From positions 124,001 to 188,000 of the forward strand of contig JACKAM010000004.1 in NCBI GenBank assembly GCA_020635075.1: DNA of 64,000 nucleotides. Reading direction: 5' to 3'. Below, in pieces: positions 52,620-61,017 of this stretch (the first letter of the stretch is position 1; the number at the start of each line of letters is the position of its first letter). This DNA is from Pseudobdellovibrionaceae bacterium. GTDB taxonomy: Bacteria; Bdellovibrionota; Bdellovibrionia; Bdellovibrionales; UBA1609. The position numbers and the translations under genes are program-made. The notes under the pieces were generated by a model. The model was not told where the DNA came from. It worked only from the letters and a program-made list of their open reading frames with translations, and did not search any database.

Positions 52620-53814
52620 TTAGTTGGGAGTGAAAAGCAAGGTTCCCTTCATTTGGGAGTCAGTTGATACTTGGGTTCATGCCCAAGACGATCTGGGGCG
52701 GACGATAGAGAGAAGATGGCTGTCCAATGTTGATCTTTATTCTCCCGTAGATGTCCTGCCGGATAAAGCGGAGCCCCTAGCTCAGCAGGTCTTTTTCAAT
52801 CCCGGCCTCATTCAGAACCTGAATATCTCGTTGATTGAAAATGTTCAGGCCGAATACGTCATGCTTGAGTTTGTCCCAGTTGGCTCCATTCGGCATATTT
52901 CGGGTAATAATCTGCCAATTACGGGCACAGCGTTCAAAAAGAGGTTTGTTCCTTTTTACAATGGCAAGAAAACTCAGGCGCCGATGTACAGTCAAAATAT
53001 CAGCATGTACGTGAAGAAGAGTCTTTATGAAATCCTGGATAAAACGACAAATCTGTTCCCGCATTTTCAGTTTAACGATGCGAGTTTACCCTTCGGTGGG
53101 GAATTTTCACTGTGTTGTGATGATGAAAACAAGCCTTTTGGAGTTCATGGCCAGCACCGAACGGGGATGGAAGTTGATGTTCGCGCTTTTGGATCTACAG
53201 ATCCGGGGTATTATACAAGATGCACGGGAAATCATCATCCAAGTCCTTGTTCCGGAAACAAGCCTGGCGAAGTATTTAAGCCCGCTGATGGACCGCTTTT
53301 GGCAATTGATTTCAAGACGGTCGAAGGGGATGACGGTTCTTGTATCGACGATGCTTCGGGAGAGGTCGTTGCTACGCCTGATTGTGGAGAAGTCCTTCAA
53401 GCAGTTGATCGAATCTCTAGGTGGGTCCGGAAATTCCGAATGGAGGCGGATCGCTTTCGATTGTTTTCTGATCCGAGTTTAAAGATTCACGTCAGCTCAG
53501 GAGCAGATAATACCAATCAAGCTTATCTACCCTCAGCCATGAAGAGTAAACCTTGGGTTATGAACGCCCTTCTTTTTGGTGTTCTGCCCAACAATATTCC
53601 CATCAGGAACTCCTATGCGGCAGAGGGCGAACCAAGTAGCGAGGTTGGAATGTGCTGGGACGATGACCTTAGGTTTCTCGAAAGGGCTAGTCCGTTTGAG
53701 CTTACTCTGGAAAAGGCTTACAATTCAGTATTCAATTGTGACTTATCAAATGTGAGGTTTAAATCGGGATGGACAAATCATTACGGACATTATCACCTAT
53801 GGTTGGTTCAATAG
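52620..53814 (+). pseudogene. MepA-like peptidase copy D, 5'-truncated by the IS30 element
   Basis: The frame begins at the border of the IS30 element; the first start-like codon is TTG at 52624 and there is no ribosome binding site. The 396 residues contain I-S-M-Y-V-K-K-S-L-Y, N-D-A-S-L-P-F-G-G-E-F, the zinc motif V-H-G-Q-H-R-T-G-M-E-V-D (H-x2-H-x6-D) and terminal N-H-Y-G-H-Y-H (H-x2-H-x-H). All predicted MepA zinc ligands are present. Whether it is still expressed, perhaps from the IS end, cannot be told. It overlaps partner gene D. Confidence 0.75.
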
Positions 53815-55115
53815 CTAAGGCCGTTGGCCTTGCCGTTTGTTTGATCTTAAATTTTTCTGCCGGTGCAGACACTATTCAAGAGATGGGCCCTCACCCTGTG
53901 GGTTTGACAGATTCGAAGGAAGAGGCAGAAGTGAAGCTATGTGGTCAAAGGCACGGCGTGCGCATTGATCGGCTTAAGTCATACCACTTTTGTTCGGATC
54001 AATGGCTGGACTTTGGGCCGGTAATTTTCACCATAGGAGACCGGGCGGTAACCAGAGGATTCTCAAAAAACAGCTCTCCAGTTGGGCGTTGGGAGTCGAC
54101 TGCCTGGGCGGGTTTTTCCGCGGATTTTGGCGATGAAGGATTTCTCAATGGGGAGTTTCACTACTGGTACCATCCAGACCCCCAGCAGGAGCCAGACGGG
54201 CGAAGATTTGATTTGAAGCTTAGGTTTAATGATGGTCAGGGTCCATTGAAGCTGAAATGGGGAAAGCCAGTTGAAATCCTGCCTCCAACCAAAGGGAAGT
54301 CCTTGCTTAGTGAATCACTGACTGAGGAATCCCTTCATGGGTCATTTGAGAATTTAAACTTTTTCTGGAGATTCCCCGGGCCGTCGAGTCGGACAGGAGG
54401 TACTGAAAAAATAGTCCGCTATCAGCTCATTTATGAAGAGCCGAAGCTAGAGTCTCGGGTGATTGGTATTTATACGTCTCTTGGCTGGTGGTCAGCTGTT
54501 GGTGCCCTAGCTCCTGCGGGCCCTGGCCCCATGAAAAGGCCTGGTGCCTTTAATGTCATTGGAATGAGTGAAAAAGGAAATTTTCTTCGCGTTCAGTTTA
54601 AAGTAAGGGGTGGAGCAGGTTATTTGGTGGGATGGATGAAGTCCATGTACGATCGAATCGAATTTAAGGGGCAGTCCTACTGGGGCAGGGAGTTTGGTCC
54701 AGTTTCTTGTCCCTTTGCGGCCTATGAGTCGCCGGGGGGAAAGAAGGTGGAGTTTAAAATCTCTGGTGAGAAGGCCATAAGAATGGAGAGGCACAAGTCA
54801 AAAAGTTGGCGTGGCAAATTCCAGAAGGAAAAACAGTACAGTAGCAATGAAGTCATTTGCCACAGGGAGCCTCGTCCTGGATACACGGTGCGGCCTTCAG
54901 AGTCGAACTACTTTTTCTACCCCAAATATTCGACAACTCACAAGGGAAAGATCTGGCATTTTGGTAGTCTATTTTTGAGGCCCACCTGCCGCACGGAAAA
55001 ATCGACCCACCCAATTGAAGAAGTGATTGCTCAGGATGTTTGGGTTCCTCATCTACGGGAGGATGGAGAAAGAACGATTGAGGTTAATTTTGAAAATGAA
55101 GATTGCAACATGTGA
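53799..55115 (+). CDS. Exported partner protein D (438 aa)
   Basis: The ATG at 53799 lies inside the last codons of peptidase D in another frame. A signal peptide of about 24 residues ends S-A-G-A-D. The mature protein is twice as long as partners A-C and Trp/Phe/Gly-rich (beta-rich), without the hairpin units of A-C, and I recognise no family. Its place is the same as that of the smaller partners, so an inhibitor or accessory role is inferred from position only. An in-frame ATG at 53769 exists but begins before the hydrophobic leader. Confidence 0.6.
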   Translation: MVGSIAKAVGLAVCLILNFSAGADTIQEMGPHPVGLTDSKEEAEVKLCGQRHGVRIDRLKSYHFCSDQWLDFGPVIFTIGDRAVTRGFSKNSSPVGRWESTAWAGFSADFGDEGFLNGEFHYWYHPDPQQEPDGRRFDLKLRFNDGQGPLKLKWGKPVEILPPTKGKSLLSESLTEESLHGSFENLNFFWRFPGPSSRTGGTEKIVRYQLIYEEPKLESRVIGIYTSLGWWSAVGALAPAGPGPMKRPGAFNVIGMSEKGNFLRVQFKVRGGAGYLVGWMKSMYDRIEFKGQSYWGREFGPVSCPFAAYESPGGKKVEFKISGEKAIRMERHKSKSWRGKFQKEKQYSSNEVICHREPRPGYTVRPSESNYFFYPKYSTTHKGKIWHFGSLFLRPTCRTEKSTHPIEEVIAQDVWVPHLREDGERTIEVNFENEDCNM

Positions 55116-55281
55116 TTTCCCAAAAGGTTTTTTTTGAGGAAGCTCTATTGGCTCGCTAGCCGAGGATGTTCGGTAAGAAGTCCTTGTCTACGTTTCAGTA
55201 TGTGTGTCCGTTGACAGTGACCGAAACGGTCGACTGGCACGGCACCGTGAACGGGTAACGGGTTAGGTTGACCGAGAACTC
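55116..55281. other. Short intergenic region with a piece resembling the 149-base repeats
   Basis: GTGACCGAAACGGTC and GTGAACGGGTAACGGG resemble, in style and short matches, the array at 39513-40065. No gene. Confidence 0.35.
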
Positions 55282-55647
55282 TTATCGCTCGTAATCGGAG
55301 CTGAGCTTTTTGGCTTGGTTCTTTTCGTCGACAAAGACCAGGCGGGGTTTGTGGTGAGGGGCTTCGGACTCCTCGAACTCCGCGTAGCAAGCGATGATGA
55401 CCAGGTCGCCGCGGTGGACGTGGCGGGCGGCCGCCCCGTTCAGGCAGATTTCACCTTCGCCACCATAGATGACATAGGTGGAAAAGCGGGCGCCGTTGTT
55501 GCAGTTGTAGATTTCGACTTTCTCAAACTGATGAAGGCGAGCCATTTCGCAAAGCTTGGGGTCGATGGAAATTGAGCCTTCATAGCTGAGGTCCGCGTCG
55601 GTGACCGTTGCCCGGTGAATTTTTGATTTAAGCATTGTAAGTCTCAT
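55282..55647 (-). CDS. panD: Aspartate 1-decarboxylase proenzyme
   Basis: PanD makes beta-alanine from aspartate for pantothenate. The self-cleavage site Y-E-G-S-I is at G24-S25, exactly the usual position when the ATG at 55647 is used, which supports that start; Ser25 becomes the pyruvoyl group. I-Y-N-C-N-N-G-A-R-F and G-A-A-A-R family blocks are present. Length 121 is normal. Last gene of the pantothenate/CoA operon. Confidence 0.97.
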   Translation of the reverse strand: MRLTMLKSKIHRATVTDADLSYEGSISIDPKLCEMARLHQFEKVEIYNCNNGARFSTYVIYGGEGEICLNGAAARHVHRGDLVIIACYAEFEESEAPHHKPRLVFVDEKNQAKKLSSDYER

Positions 55648-55668
55648 AGCGATGTCTCCCTCAGATGT

Positions 55669-56439
55669 TCAGGTATTCATTTTCAGTGAAAGATTCAATC
55701 CGCGAAGCACCAAATCCGGTATCTCCACGTCAAATAGCTTTTCGTTGTCCAGCAGGCTGGAAAATCCCCCCGTGGCGATGACCTTGGGACGGCGGCCCTC
55801 AAAGGCCTCCTTGGTCAGCCGGGAGGTGATCTCTTTAATCATGCCGATCGCACCAAAGTAAAGGCCGGACTGGATGCTCTCGACTGTTGAGCGGCCCAGG
55901 CACTCCTTGGGTCTGAGAATTTCAACCGAAGGCAGCTTGGAGGTGCGACTCTCCAGGGATTCCATGGAAATTCTTAAACCGGCAAGGATGACGCCACCCA
56001 AATATTGGCGGGTGGCTGATATCGCACAAAAAGTTGTCGCCGTACCAAAATCGATGATCAGCAAATCTTGTCCCGGATAAAGATCAGAGGCGGCAATGGC
56101 GTTGGCAATGCGGTCAGCACCGACCTCTACTGGATTGCGGTAGTTGATCTTAAGCCCGGTCTTGACTCCTGCCTGCAAAATAAAGGGATTCTTGTGGAAG
56201 TATTTGAGGCAGCAGTTCTTGAGCGAGTGCAGGGTCTCGGGCACCACGGTACAGAGAGAGATGCGATCAATGGCATCGGGGTCCACTCCGTTTTCTCTGA
56301 GCACCGAGCGCAAAAACAACCCGTACTCATCGGATGAGCCTCCGCCCCTGGAGTTGCGGCGAAATTGAATCAACAATTTGTCGTCTTCAAAAACACCGCC
56401 ATGAATTTGGCTATTGCCCACATCTAAACACAAGATCAT
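55669..56439 (-). CDS. coaX: Type III pantothenate kinase
   Basis: CoaX phosphorylates pantothenate, the first step of CoA synthesis. The 256-residue ASKHA-fold protein has the N-terminal phosphate loop D-V-G-N-S, V-G-A-D-R near 108, the D-F-G-T-A-T-T motif near 130 and late A-T-G-G-F. The potassium-dependent type III enzyme explains the absence of coaA here. Its start overlaps the coaBC stop by four bases. Confidence 0.96.
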   Translation of the reverse strand: MILCLDVGNSQIHGGVFEDDKLLIQFRRNSRGGGSSDEYGLFLRSVLRENGVDPDAIDRISLCTVVPETLHSLKNCCLKYFHKNPFILQAGVKTGLKINYRNPVEVGADRIANAIAASDLYPGQDLLIIDFGTATTFCAISATRQYLGGVILAGLRISMESLESRTSKLPSVEILRPKECLGRSTVESIQSGLYFGAIGMIKEITSRLTKEAFEGRRPKVIATGGFSSLLDNEKLFDVEIPDLVLRGLNLSLKMNT

Positions 56440-57737
56440 AAAGTCACCTCCGGTCCAGGCTCCCGCCGTGATGGGGAAACAAAACTGGAACCTTCTTCAA
56501 TTAATCGAATCAAAAAGCTGGCCATCTCAGACTTGGTTTTTCCAGATCCCACCAAAGAAGACGGGTTGTACACCTGAAAGGGATGCTGATGGTCGCTGAT
56601 CTCACCCAAGTCGTTTGCCACCACGTAGTCGGGGCCGCTCTGGCTCAGCAGGCGCCGAACCGCCGCCTGGCGAGCGTCCTCAGATTTGGTATTGGTCAGT
56701 TTAAAGCCCACAACCTTAATCTCTTTGTTTGTGGACCAATCGCGCACCATGGAGATTAGCTTTGGATTAGGTACGAGCTTAATGTTGACGTCATGTCCGG
56801 ACGGGATCTTGCCAGAAGTTTTGACAACAGTACCGTCAGGATTCTCCACATGATCGACAGAAAAATCGGACACTGCCGCCGCCTGAAGAATCACATCAAA
56901 AGATTTGGATTTCAAAAGATCGGCCATTTGCGATTTCAAGTCCGCAAAGGAGTCAAAGGTCCTGGAGGTCAGTCCGGCACTTGAGTGAGTCAGTGGAGAC
57001 AGCCCACTCTTAAGCAGAGTCACCTGATGTCCCCTCTCGGCCAGTCTCTCAGCTAAATACACGCCAGTACGGCCGGTGCTGAAGTTGGTGAGAAAGCGCA
57101 CGCCATCAATGGGCTCCCGGGTGCCGCCGGCGGTGATCAGAATACGCTGGGGAACAAAGCCGGCTTCCATCACTATTTCCCTTGTCTCGCCTTGGGTGGC
57201 CTTGAGGATTTCCCCGAGGATCACCTCTGGGTCTAAGAGTTTGCCCGCACCCACATCGCCACAGGCCAAAATCCCCGTGTCGGTGGGAAATACTTGGGCT
57301 CCCCAGTGTTCCAGTGTTTCCAGTGAGGACCGAGTGGCTGGATGGACAAGCATGGAGGAATTCATCGCCGGAAAGATCAAATAGGGCTTGGAAAAATTCT
57401 GCGCCAGAAACACCGAGCCGATGAGATCGTCACTCAAGCCGTTGGCTAAACGATTCAAAGTATTGGCGGTGGCGGGGCAGAGGACAAAGACATCGGCCCA
57501 TCGGGCCCAATCAATGTGGCCCATCATTTCGCCGGTGGCAAAAATATCCGTGGCCACCGGGCGCCCGGTGAGGCCTTCCAGAGTGGCGTCGCCAATGAAC
57601 TGTCTGGCGCCAGAGCTGGTGACCACCTGGACCTGATGACCTTGTTGCACCAACTGGGAAATCACCCCGCAGGCCTTATAGGCGGCAATCGAACCGGTGA
57701 TTTGAAAGAGAATGTTTTTGCTAGTTTGTTGGGACAT
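56436..57737 (-). CDS. coaBC: Bifunctional phosphopantothenoylcysteine decarboxylase / phosphopantothenate-cysteine ligase
   Basis: The N-terminal 190 residues are the flavin-dependent decarboxylase (CoaC): G-S-I-A-A-Y-K, catalytic His in G-H-I-D-W, P-A-M-N-S-S-M and the active-site C-G-D-V-G-A-G. The C-terminal 230 residues are the CTP-dependent ligase (CoaB): I-T-A-G-G-T-R-E-P-I-D, F-L-T-N-F-S-T-G and V-A-N-D-L. Together they turn phosphopantothenate into phosphopantetheine. It overlaps panC by 17 bases and coaX by four. Confidence 0.96.
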   Translation of the reverse strand: MSQQTSKNILFQITGSIAAYKACGVISQLVQQGHQVQVVTSSGARQFIGDATLEGLTGRPVATDIFATGEMMGHIDWARWADVFVLCPATANTLNRLANGLSDDLIGSVFLAQNFSKPYLIFPAMNSSMLVHPATRSSLETLEHWGAQVFPTDTGILACGDVGAGKLLDPEVILGEILKATQGETREIVMEAGFVPQRILITAGGTREPIDGVRFLTNFSTGRTGVYLAERLAERGHQVTLLKSGLSPLTHSSAGLTSRTFDSFADLKSQMADLLKSKSFDVILQAAAVSDFSVDHVENPDGTVVKTSGKIPSGHDVNIKLVPNPKLISMVRDWSTNKEIKVVGFKLTNTKSEDARQAAVRRLLSQSGPDYVVANDLGEISDHQHPFQVYNPSSLVGSGKTKSEMASFLIRLIEEGSSFVSPSRREPGPEVTL

Positions 57738-58485
57738 TGTCGATCAACCTCACTTTGCCAAGATTCACAGCCGCAAGTCTGCGGCCCCAAAGTTCTTCCA
57801 CGTAGTCCACTTGAAAACCCGCCGCTGTGAGCATCTCCTTGGCCGAGGCAATCGAGTCCGCCATGGTGAGGATCTGCTGAAACTGAGGGGCCTTTTTTCG
57901 TTCACTTGCCGTCAGGCGTAAATTGCGCGAACTCATGGCCAGCCCATCGTCCTCGCGAACCAGCGGGCAGGCGATGATTTCAGTGTCCATAAAAAAGGCC
58001 TCGGCCATCCCCTGAATCAGTCGCAATTGTTGAAAGTCCTTCTCGCCAAAATAGGCTCTTTCAGCTTGAGCAATGTTGAGAAGCTTCATCACCACGGTTA
58101 AAACGCCATCAAAATGACCAGGGCGATGAGCACCGCAGAGGAGTTTGCTCTCTTCATTTTCTGAAACCTGGTAGCGGTACTTGTCTGGATAGATCATGTC
58201 GAAGTCGGGGAGAAGGACATATTGAACCCCAGCCATCTTGAGCTTGTCCATGTCCTCTTCAACCAGATTCGGATAGGCCTCAAGATCGGATTGATTGTCA
58301 AACTGGGTGGGGTTGACAAACAAACTCACCAAGGTTTTATCGTTTTCCTCAAGGGTCTTTTCCACCAAAGACAAATGGCCCTGATGAAGGGCTCCCATGG
58401 TGGGAACAAATCCCAGGCTGAGGTTGGCCTTACGGTCCTCCTGGCGCTGCTTTTTCCATGTGGGCAGGTGGCAGAATATTTCCAT
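57721..58485 (-). CDS. panC: Pantothenate synthetase
   Basis: PanC joins pantoate and beta-alanine with ATP. The 254-residue protein has the HIGH-type motif P-T-M-G-A-L-H-Q-G-H-L-S-L, F-V-N-P-T-Q-F, R-P-G-H-F-D-G-V-L-T-V-V, F-G-E-K-D-F-Q-Q-L and the KMSKS-like M-S-S-R-N. Overlaps panB by one base and coaBC by 17. Confidence 0.97.
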   Translation of the reverse strand: MEIFCHLPTWKKQRQEDRKANLSLGFVPTMGALHQGHLSLVEKTLEENDKTLVSLFVNPTQFDNQSDLEAYPNLVEEDMDKLKMAGVQYVLLPDFDMIYPDKYRYQVSENEESKLLCGAHRPGHFDGVLTVVMKLLNIAQAERAYFGEKDFQQLRLIQGMAEAFFMDTEIIACPLVREDDGLAMSSRNLRLTASERKKAPQFQQILTMADSIASAKEMLTAAGFQVDYVEELWGRRLAAVNLGKVRLIDNVPTN

Positions 58486-59273
58486 TACTCGTAACTCTCT
58501 TCAATATTGGGAAAGCTGACCTCTTTAACAGATTGGTCGTATTGATTGACGGCATTCAGAATCAGCTCGGCGCCATTTAAATATTCACGCAAGAATTTCG
58601 GCTTAAATCCCTGATTCAGGCCAAGCATGTCCTGAAGCACAAGCACCTGGCCGTCGGTGTTGGGGCCAGCACCAATGCCAATGGTCGGGATGATGAGTTC
58701 TCGCGAAATCCGCTCGGCCAAGGCCGAAGGCACACATTCGAGAACGAGTGAAAAGCAGCCATGATCCTGAAGAGCTTTGGCCTGTTGGAACAACAGTTCC
58801 GATGAGTCTGCATCACGGCCCTGGACGCGAAAGCCTCCGAGTTGGTGAATCGATTGGGGGGTGAGGCCTAAATGCCCCATCACCGGTACACCTGATTCTA
58901 CAATGTGGGCCACGAGCTCCAGGTTTCCTGCCGCGCCCTCTAGCTTAACGGCATGGGCTCCGGTTTTCATCAAGGTCTCCACCGCATTCATGTTTTCCGA
59001 CAAGGTCTTGCGATAGGACAAAAATGGGAGATCCGAAATAACAAATTTATCTGGCGCTCCGCGGACAACAGCGGCGGTGTGAGCCGCCATCAGATCTACC
59101 GAAGCGGGGAGTGTGGTGGGATGTCCGTGCATCACCATTGCCAGGCTGTCGCCAACCAAGATGCAGTCCACGGAAGACTGATTGAGAATGCGCGCCGACC
59201 AATAATCATAGCAGGTAATCATGGAGATTTTTTTGCCGGCCTTTTTCATCTTCTGAAAATCAAGCATGGACAT
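58485..59273 (-). CDS. panB: 3-methyl-2-oxobutanoate hydroxymethyltransferase
   Basis: PanB makes ketopantoate from 2-oxoisovalerate and methylene-tetrahydrofolate. The 262-residue TIM-barrel protein has I-T-C-Y-D, L-V-G-D-S-L (metal-binding Asp), K-L-E-G, G-H-L-G-L-T-P-Q-S and I-G-I-G-A-G-P-N-T-D-G-Q-V-L. Its start lies within the end of the upstream DUF2520 gene (14 bases of overlap). Confidence 0.97.
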   Translation of the reverse strand: MSMLDFQKMKKAGKKISMITCYDYWSARILNQSSVDCILVGDSLAMVMHGHPTTLPASVDLMAAHTAAVVRGAPDKFVISDLPFLSYRKTLSENMNAVETLMKTGAHAVKLEGAAGNLELVAHIVESGVPVMGHLGLTPQSIHQLGGFRVQGRDADSSELLFQQAKALQDHGCFSLVLECVPSALAERISRELIIPTIGIGAGPNTDGQVLVLQDMLGLNQGFKPKFLREYLNGAELILNAVNQYDQSVKEVSFPNIEESYE

Positions 59274-60072
59274 CGGGACCTCCTGGGGAAGGTGAGCGAA
59301 CCGCAGGGCTCATCTTGGGTGAGTGGAGTTGAACAAAGGCCTCATAGATGGGTCCAAGAGGCCTACCGCGAAGGGCGGAGAGGTTCTTTTGAATTGTTTG
59401 GCTGTCGCCCCGGGCAAGTGGGCCGGTCAGGGCGGACAGGGGATCTTTGACTAAATTCTCAGTTGTCTGCTGCAGATAGGGAATGAGGTTCTGCCAATCA
59501 ATACCCAGACGAGAAAACTCAAGCAGGACCTGCTGCCAAAGAACGACAGTGAAGTTACTGCTGGCTACGCATAGAGCGTGATAAAGAGGCTTTAGCCTGG
59601 GCTCGATTTCCGCGTATGGGTTGGAGAGGTTTGGGCAGATGCAGTCTAAGCTTGGTTGACCCTCTTCGCCAACAAAGAGAATTCTTTCGTAAAACTCTTC
59701 CGTATAAAGCTCGCCGGCAAAAGTCATCAATGGGTGAAAGGACAAAGTGCCGGGAATCACCAAGCTACCGGAGCAATGGATCACCTGTCGGGTGGTCACC
59801 TCCGGATGGGTCTCAACAAAGGTTGCGATTTCTTTGTCTTGAATCAGGAGCCACACATACTGGCACTGCTTAAGACTTGTGAGGAGCCTCTCTTTATTGT
59901 TGGGAATCTCAGCGGGCGAAATGGAATTAAAATCAGGATCACGATTGCGCGACCAAGAAACTGTGGGAATGTTCTTAAGGTGAAAATAGTGTTTGAGGTG
60001 TCGGGCCAGGCGTCCGGAGCCTACAAGCAAATGGCAATGCTGCCCGTTCTGAATTTCAGGTACCCGTCCCAT
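59260..60072 (-). CDS. Rossmann-fold / DUF2520 protein, candidate ketopantoate reductase
   Basis: The N-terminal dinucleotide-binding fold (L-L-V-G-S-G-R-L-A near 15-23) and the helical C-terminal DUF2520 domain (H-A-L-C-V-A-S-S-N-F near 165, then L-T-G-P-L-A-R-G-D near 213) are the two-domain layout of 6-phosphogluconate-dehydrogenase-like reductases. As first gene of the pantothenate operon, overlapping panB, it is well placed to reduce ketopantoate to pantoate; no panE-type gene is seen in the window. From memory, a DUF2520-type ketopantoate reductase called PanG was described in Francisella. Function here is inferred. Confidence 0.75.
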   Translation of the reverse strand: MGRVPEIQNGQHCHLLVGSGRLARHLKHYFHLKNIPTVSWSRNRDPDFNSISPAEIPNNKERLLTSLKQCQYVWLLIQDKEIATFVETHPEVTTRQVIHCSGSLVIPGTLSFHPLMTFAGELYTEEFYERILFVGEEGQPSLDCICPNLSNPYAEIEPRLKPLYHALCVASSNFTVVLWQQVLLEFSRLGIDWQNLIPYLQQTTENLVKDPLSALTGPLARGDSQTIQKNLSALRGRPLGPIYEAFVQLHSPKMSPAVRSPSPGGPDVHA

Positions 60073-60389
60073 GGATCAAGTCCCGCCTTATCGGCATCAG
60101 GTTAGGAAAACGACTTTCACAAACAGTGGGTCACCATCAAATGAGTAAGTGCCCAACAGGCGGGAACATAGCAGAATTTGGGCGAGACACCAAGCTCTTC
60201 TCCGAGTTTGAAAAGCTCAAGAGGATCCTTCGATCGAAGGAGACTGCAGGTCTTTCGCCGACTTAACGTACAGCGTCGATCACAAATTCTGATGATCTTG
60301 TCTTCGAGCTAATAATTTTCGTTAGAAATCGGGCTGTGGGATAAGTGCCCCTGTCAGCGGGACTCACCCGCAAAAACTTAGGGGGAACC
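60073..60389. other. Intergenic region between divergent genes
   Basis: About 315 bases. No gene or repeat seen; the promoters of the pan operon and of the exported-protein gene must lie here, but I cannot place them with confidence. Confidence 0.5.
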
Positions 60390-60935
60390 ATGAAAAGACT
60401 CATTCAAAAAACAATTATCGCTGCAACCGTCGCCGTCGCTTTTGTCCAGGCCCATGCCTCGCAAATGCCATCTTGGACTCTGCATGCTCCGCTTGAAACC
60501 TTTAACCTTCACTCAGATCACGCCGCTGGCAACAAAGTCATTGGTGGAGACGTGGTGGTTAATCTCGAAAAGAAAGTGATCACCTTAACTGTTCAACAAA
60601 CTATCGACTGTCCTCCGGGCATGGCCTGTATCGCCCTGGCTCCTGCCCCTCTTAGAGTTCACCTTCCACTGATTTCAGAGCAAGTCAGTGCCTGTGGCGA
60701 TATCGTTTACATTGCTCAACGCAATGACCTTCCTGTCGATGGTGGTTTGGAAACTCTGACGGTTGTTGATCACACTCAAAACGAGTGCCCAACCCTGATC
60801 ATCTTGCCAGCGACTTCAATTAGCTATGAGACCTATTATATGAGCCGAATTCCCGGACACCCGAACCACCAAGCGGTATCCACTTTTACTGCTGGACCAC
60901 TCCAGGGGTTGAATTGGATCCTTCCTGTTGAGTAA
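60390..60935 (+). CDS. Hypothetical exported protein (181 aa)
   Basis: AGGGGGAA precedes the ATG at 60390; an in-frame start at 60345 has no such site. Signal peptide of about 24 residues (M-K-R-L-I-Q-K-T then Ala/Val core, H-A-S). The mature protein has four cysteines (I-D-C-P, M-A-C-I, S-A-C-G, N-E-C-P) and beta-rich composition. No family recognised. A terminator follows. Confidence 0.7.
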   Translation: MKRLIQKTIIAATVAVAFVQAHASQMPSWTLHAPLETFNLHSDHAAGNKVIGGDVVVNLEKKVITLTVQQTIDCPPGMACIALAPAPLRVHLPLISEQVSACGDIVYIAQRNDLPVDGGLETLTVVDHTQNECPTLIILPATSISYETYYMSRIPGHPNHQAVSTFTAGPLQGLNWILPVE

Positions 60936-60972
60936 CCAGGATCGTGCATCAATTCGGGGAAACCACGGGTTT

Positions 60973-61004
60973 TGGGGGTTGCGAAAGCAGCCCCCATTTT
61001 TTTT
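60973..61004 (+). terminator. Rho-independent terminator
   Basis: TGGGGGTTGC and GCAGCCCCCA (one G-U pair) around a GAAA tetraloop, then eight T. Confidence 0.9.
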
Positions 61005-61017
61005 GCCTCGGGTAGAA

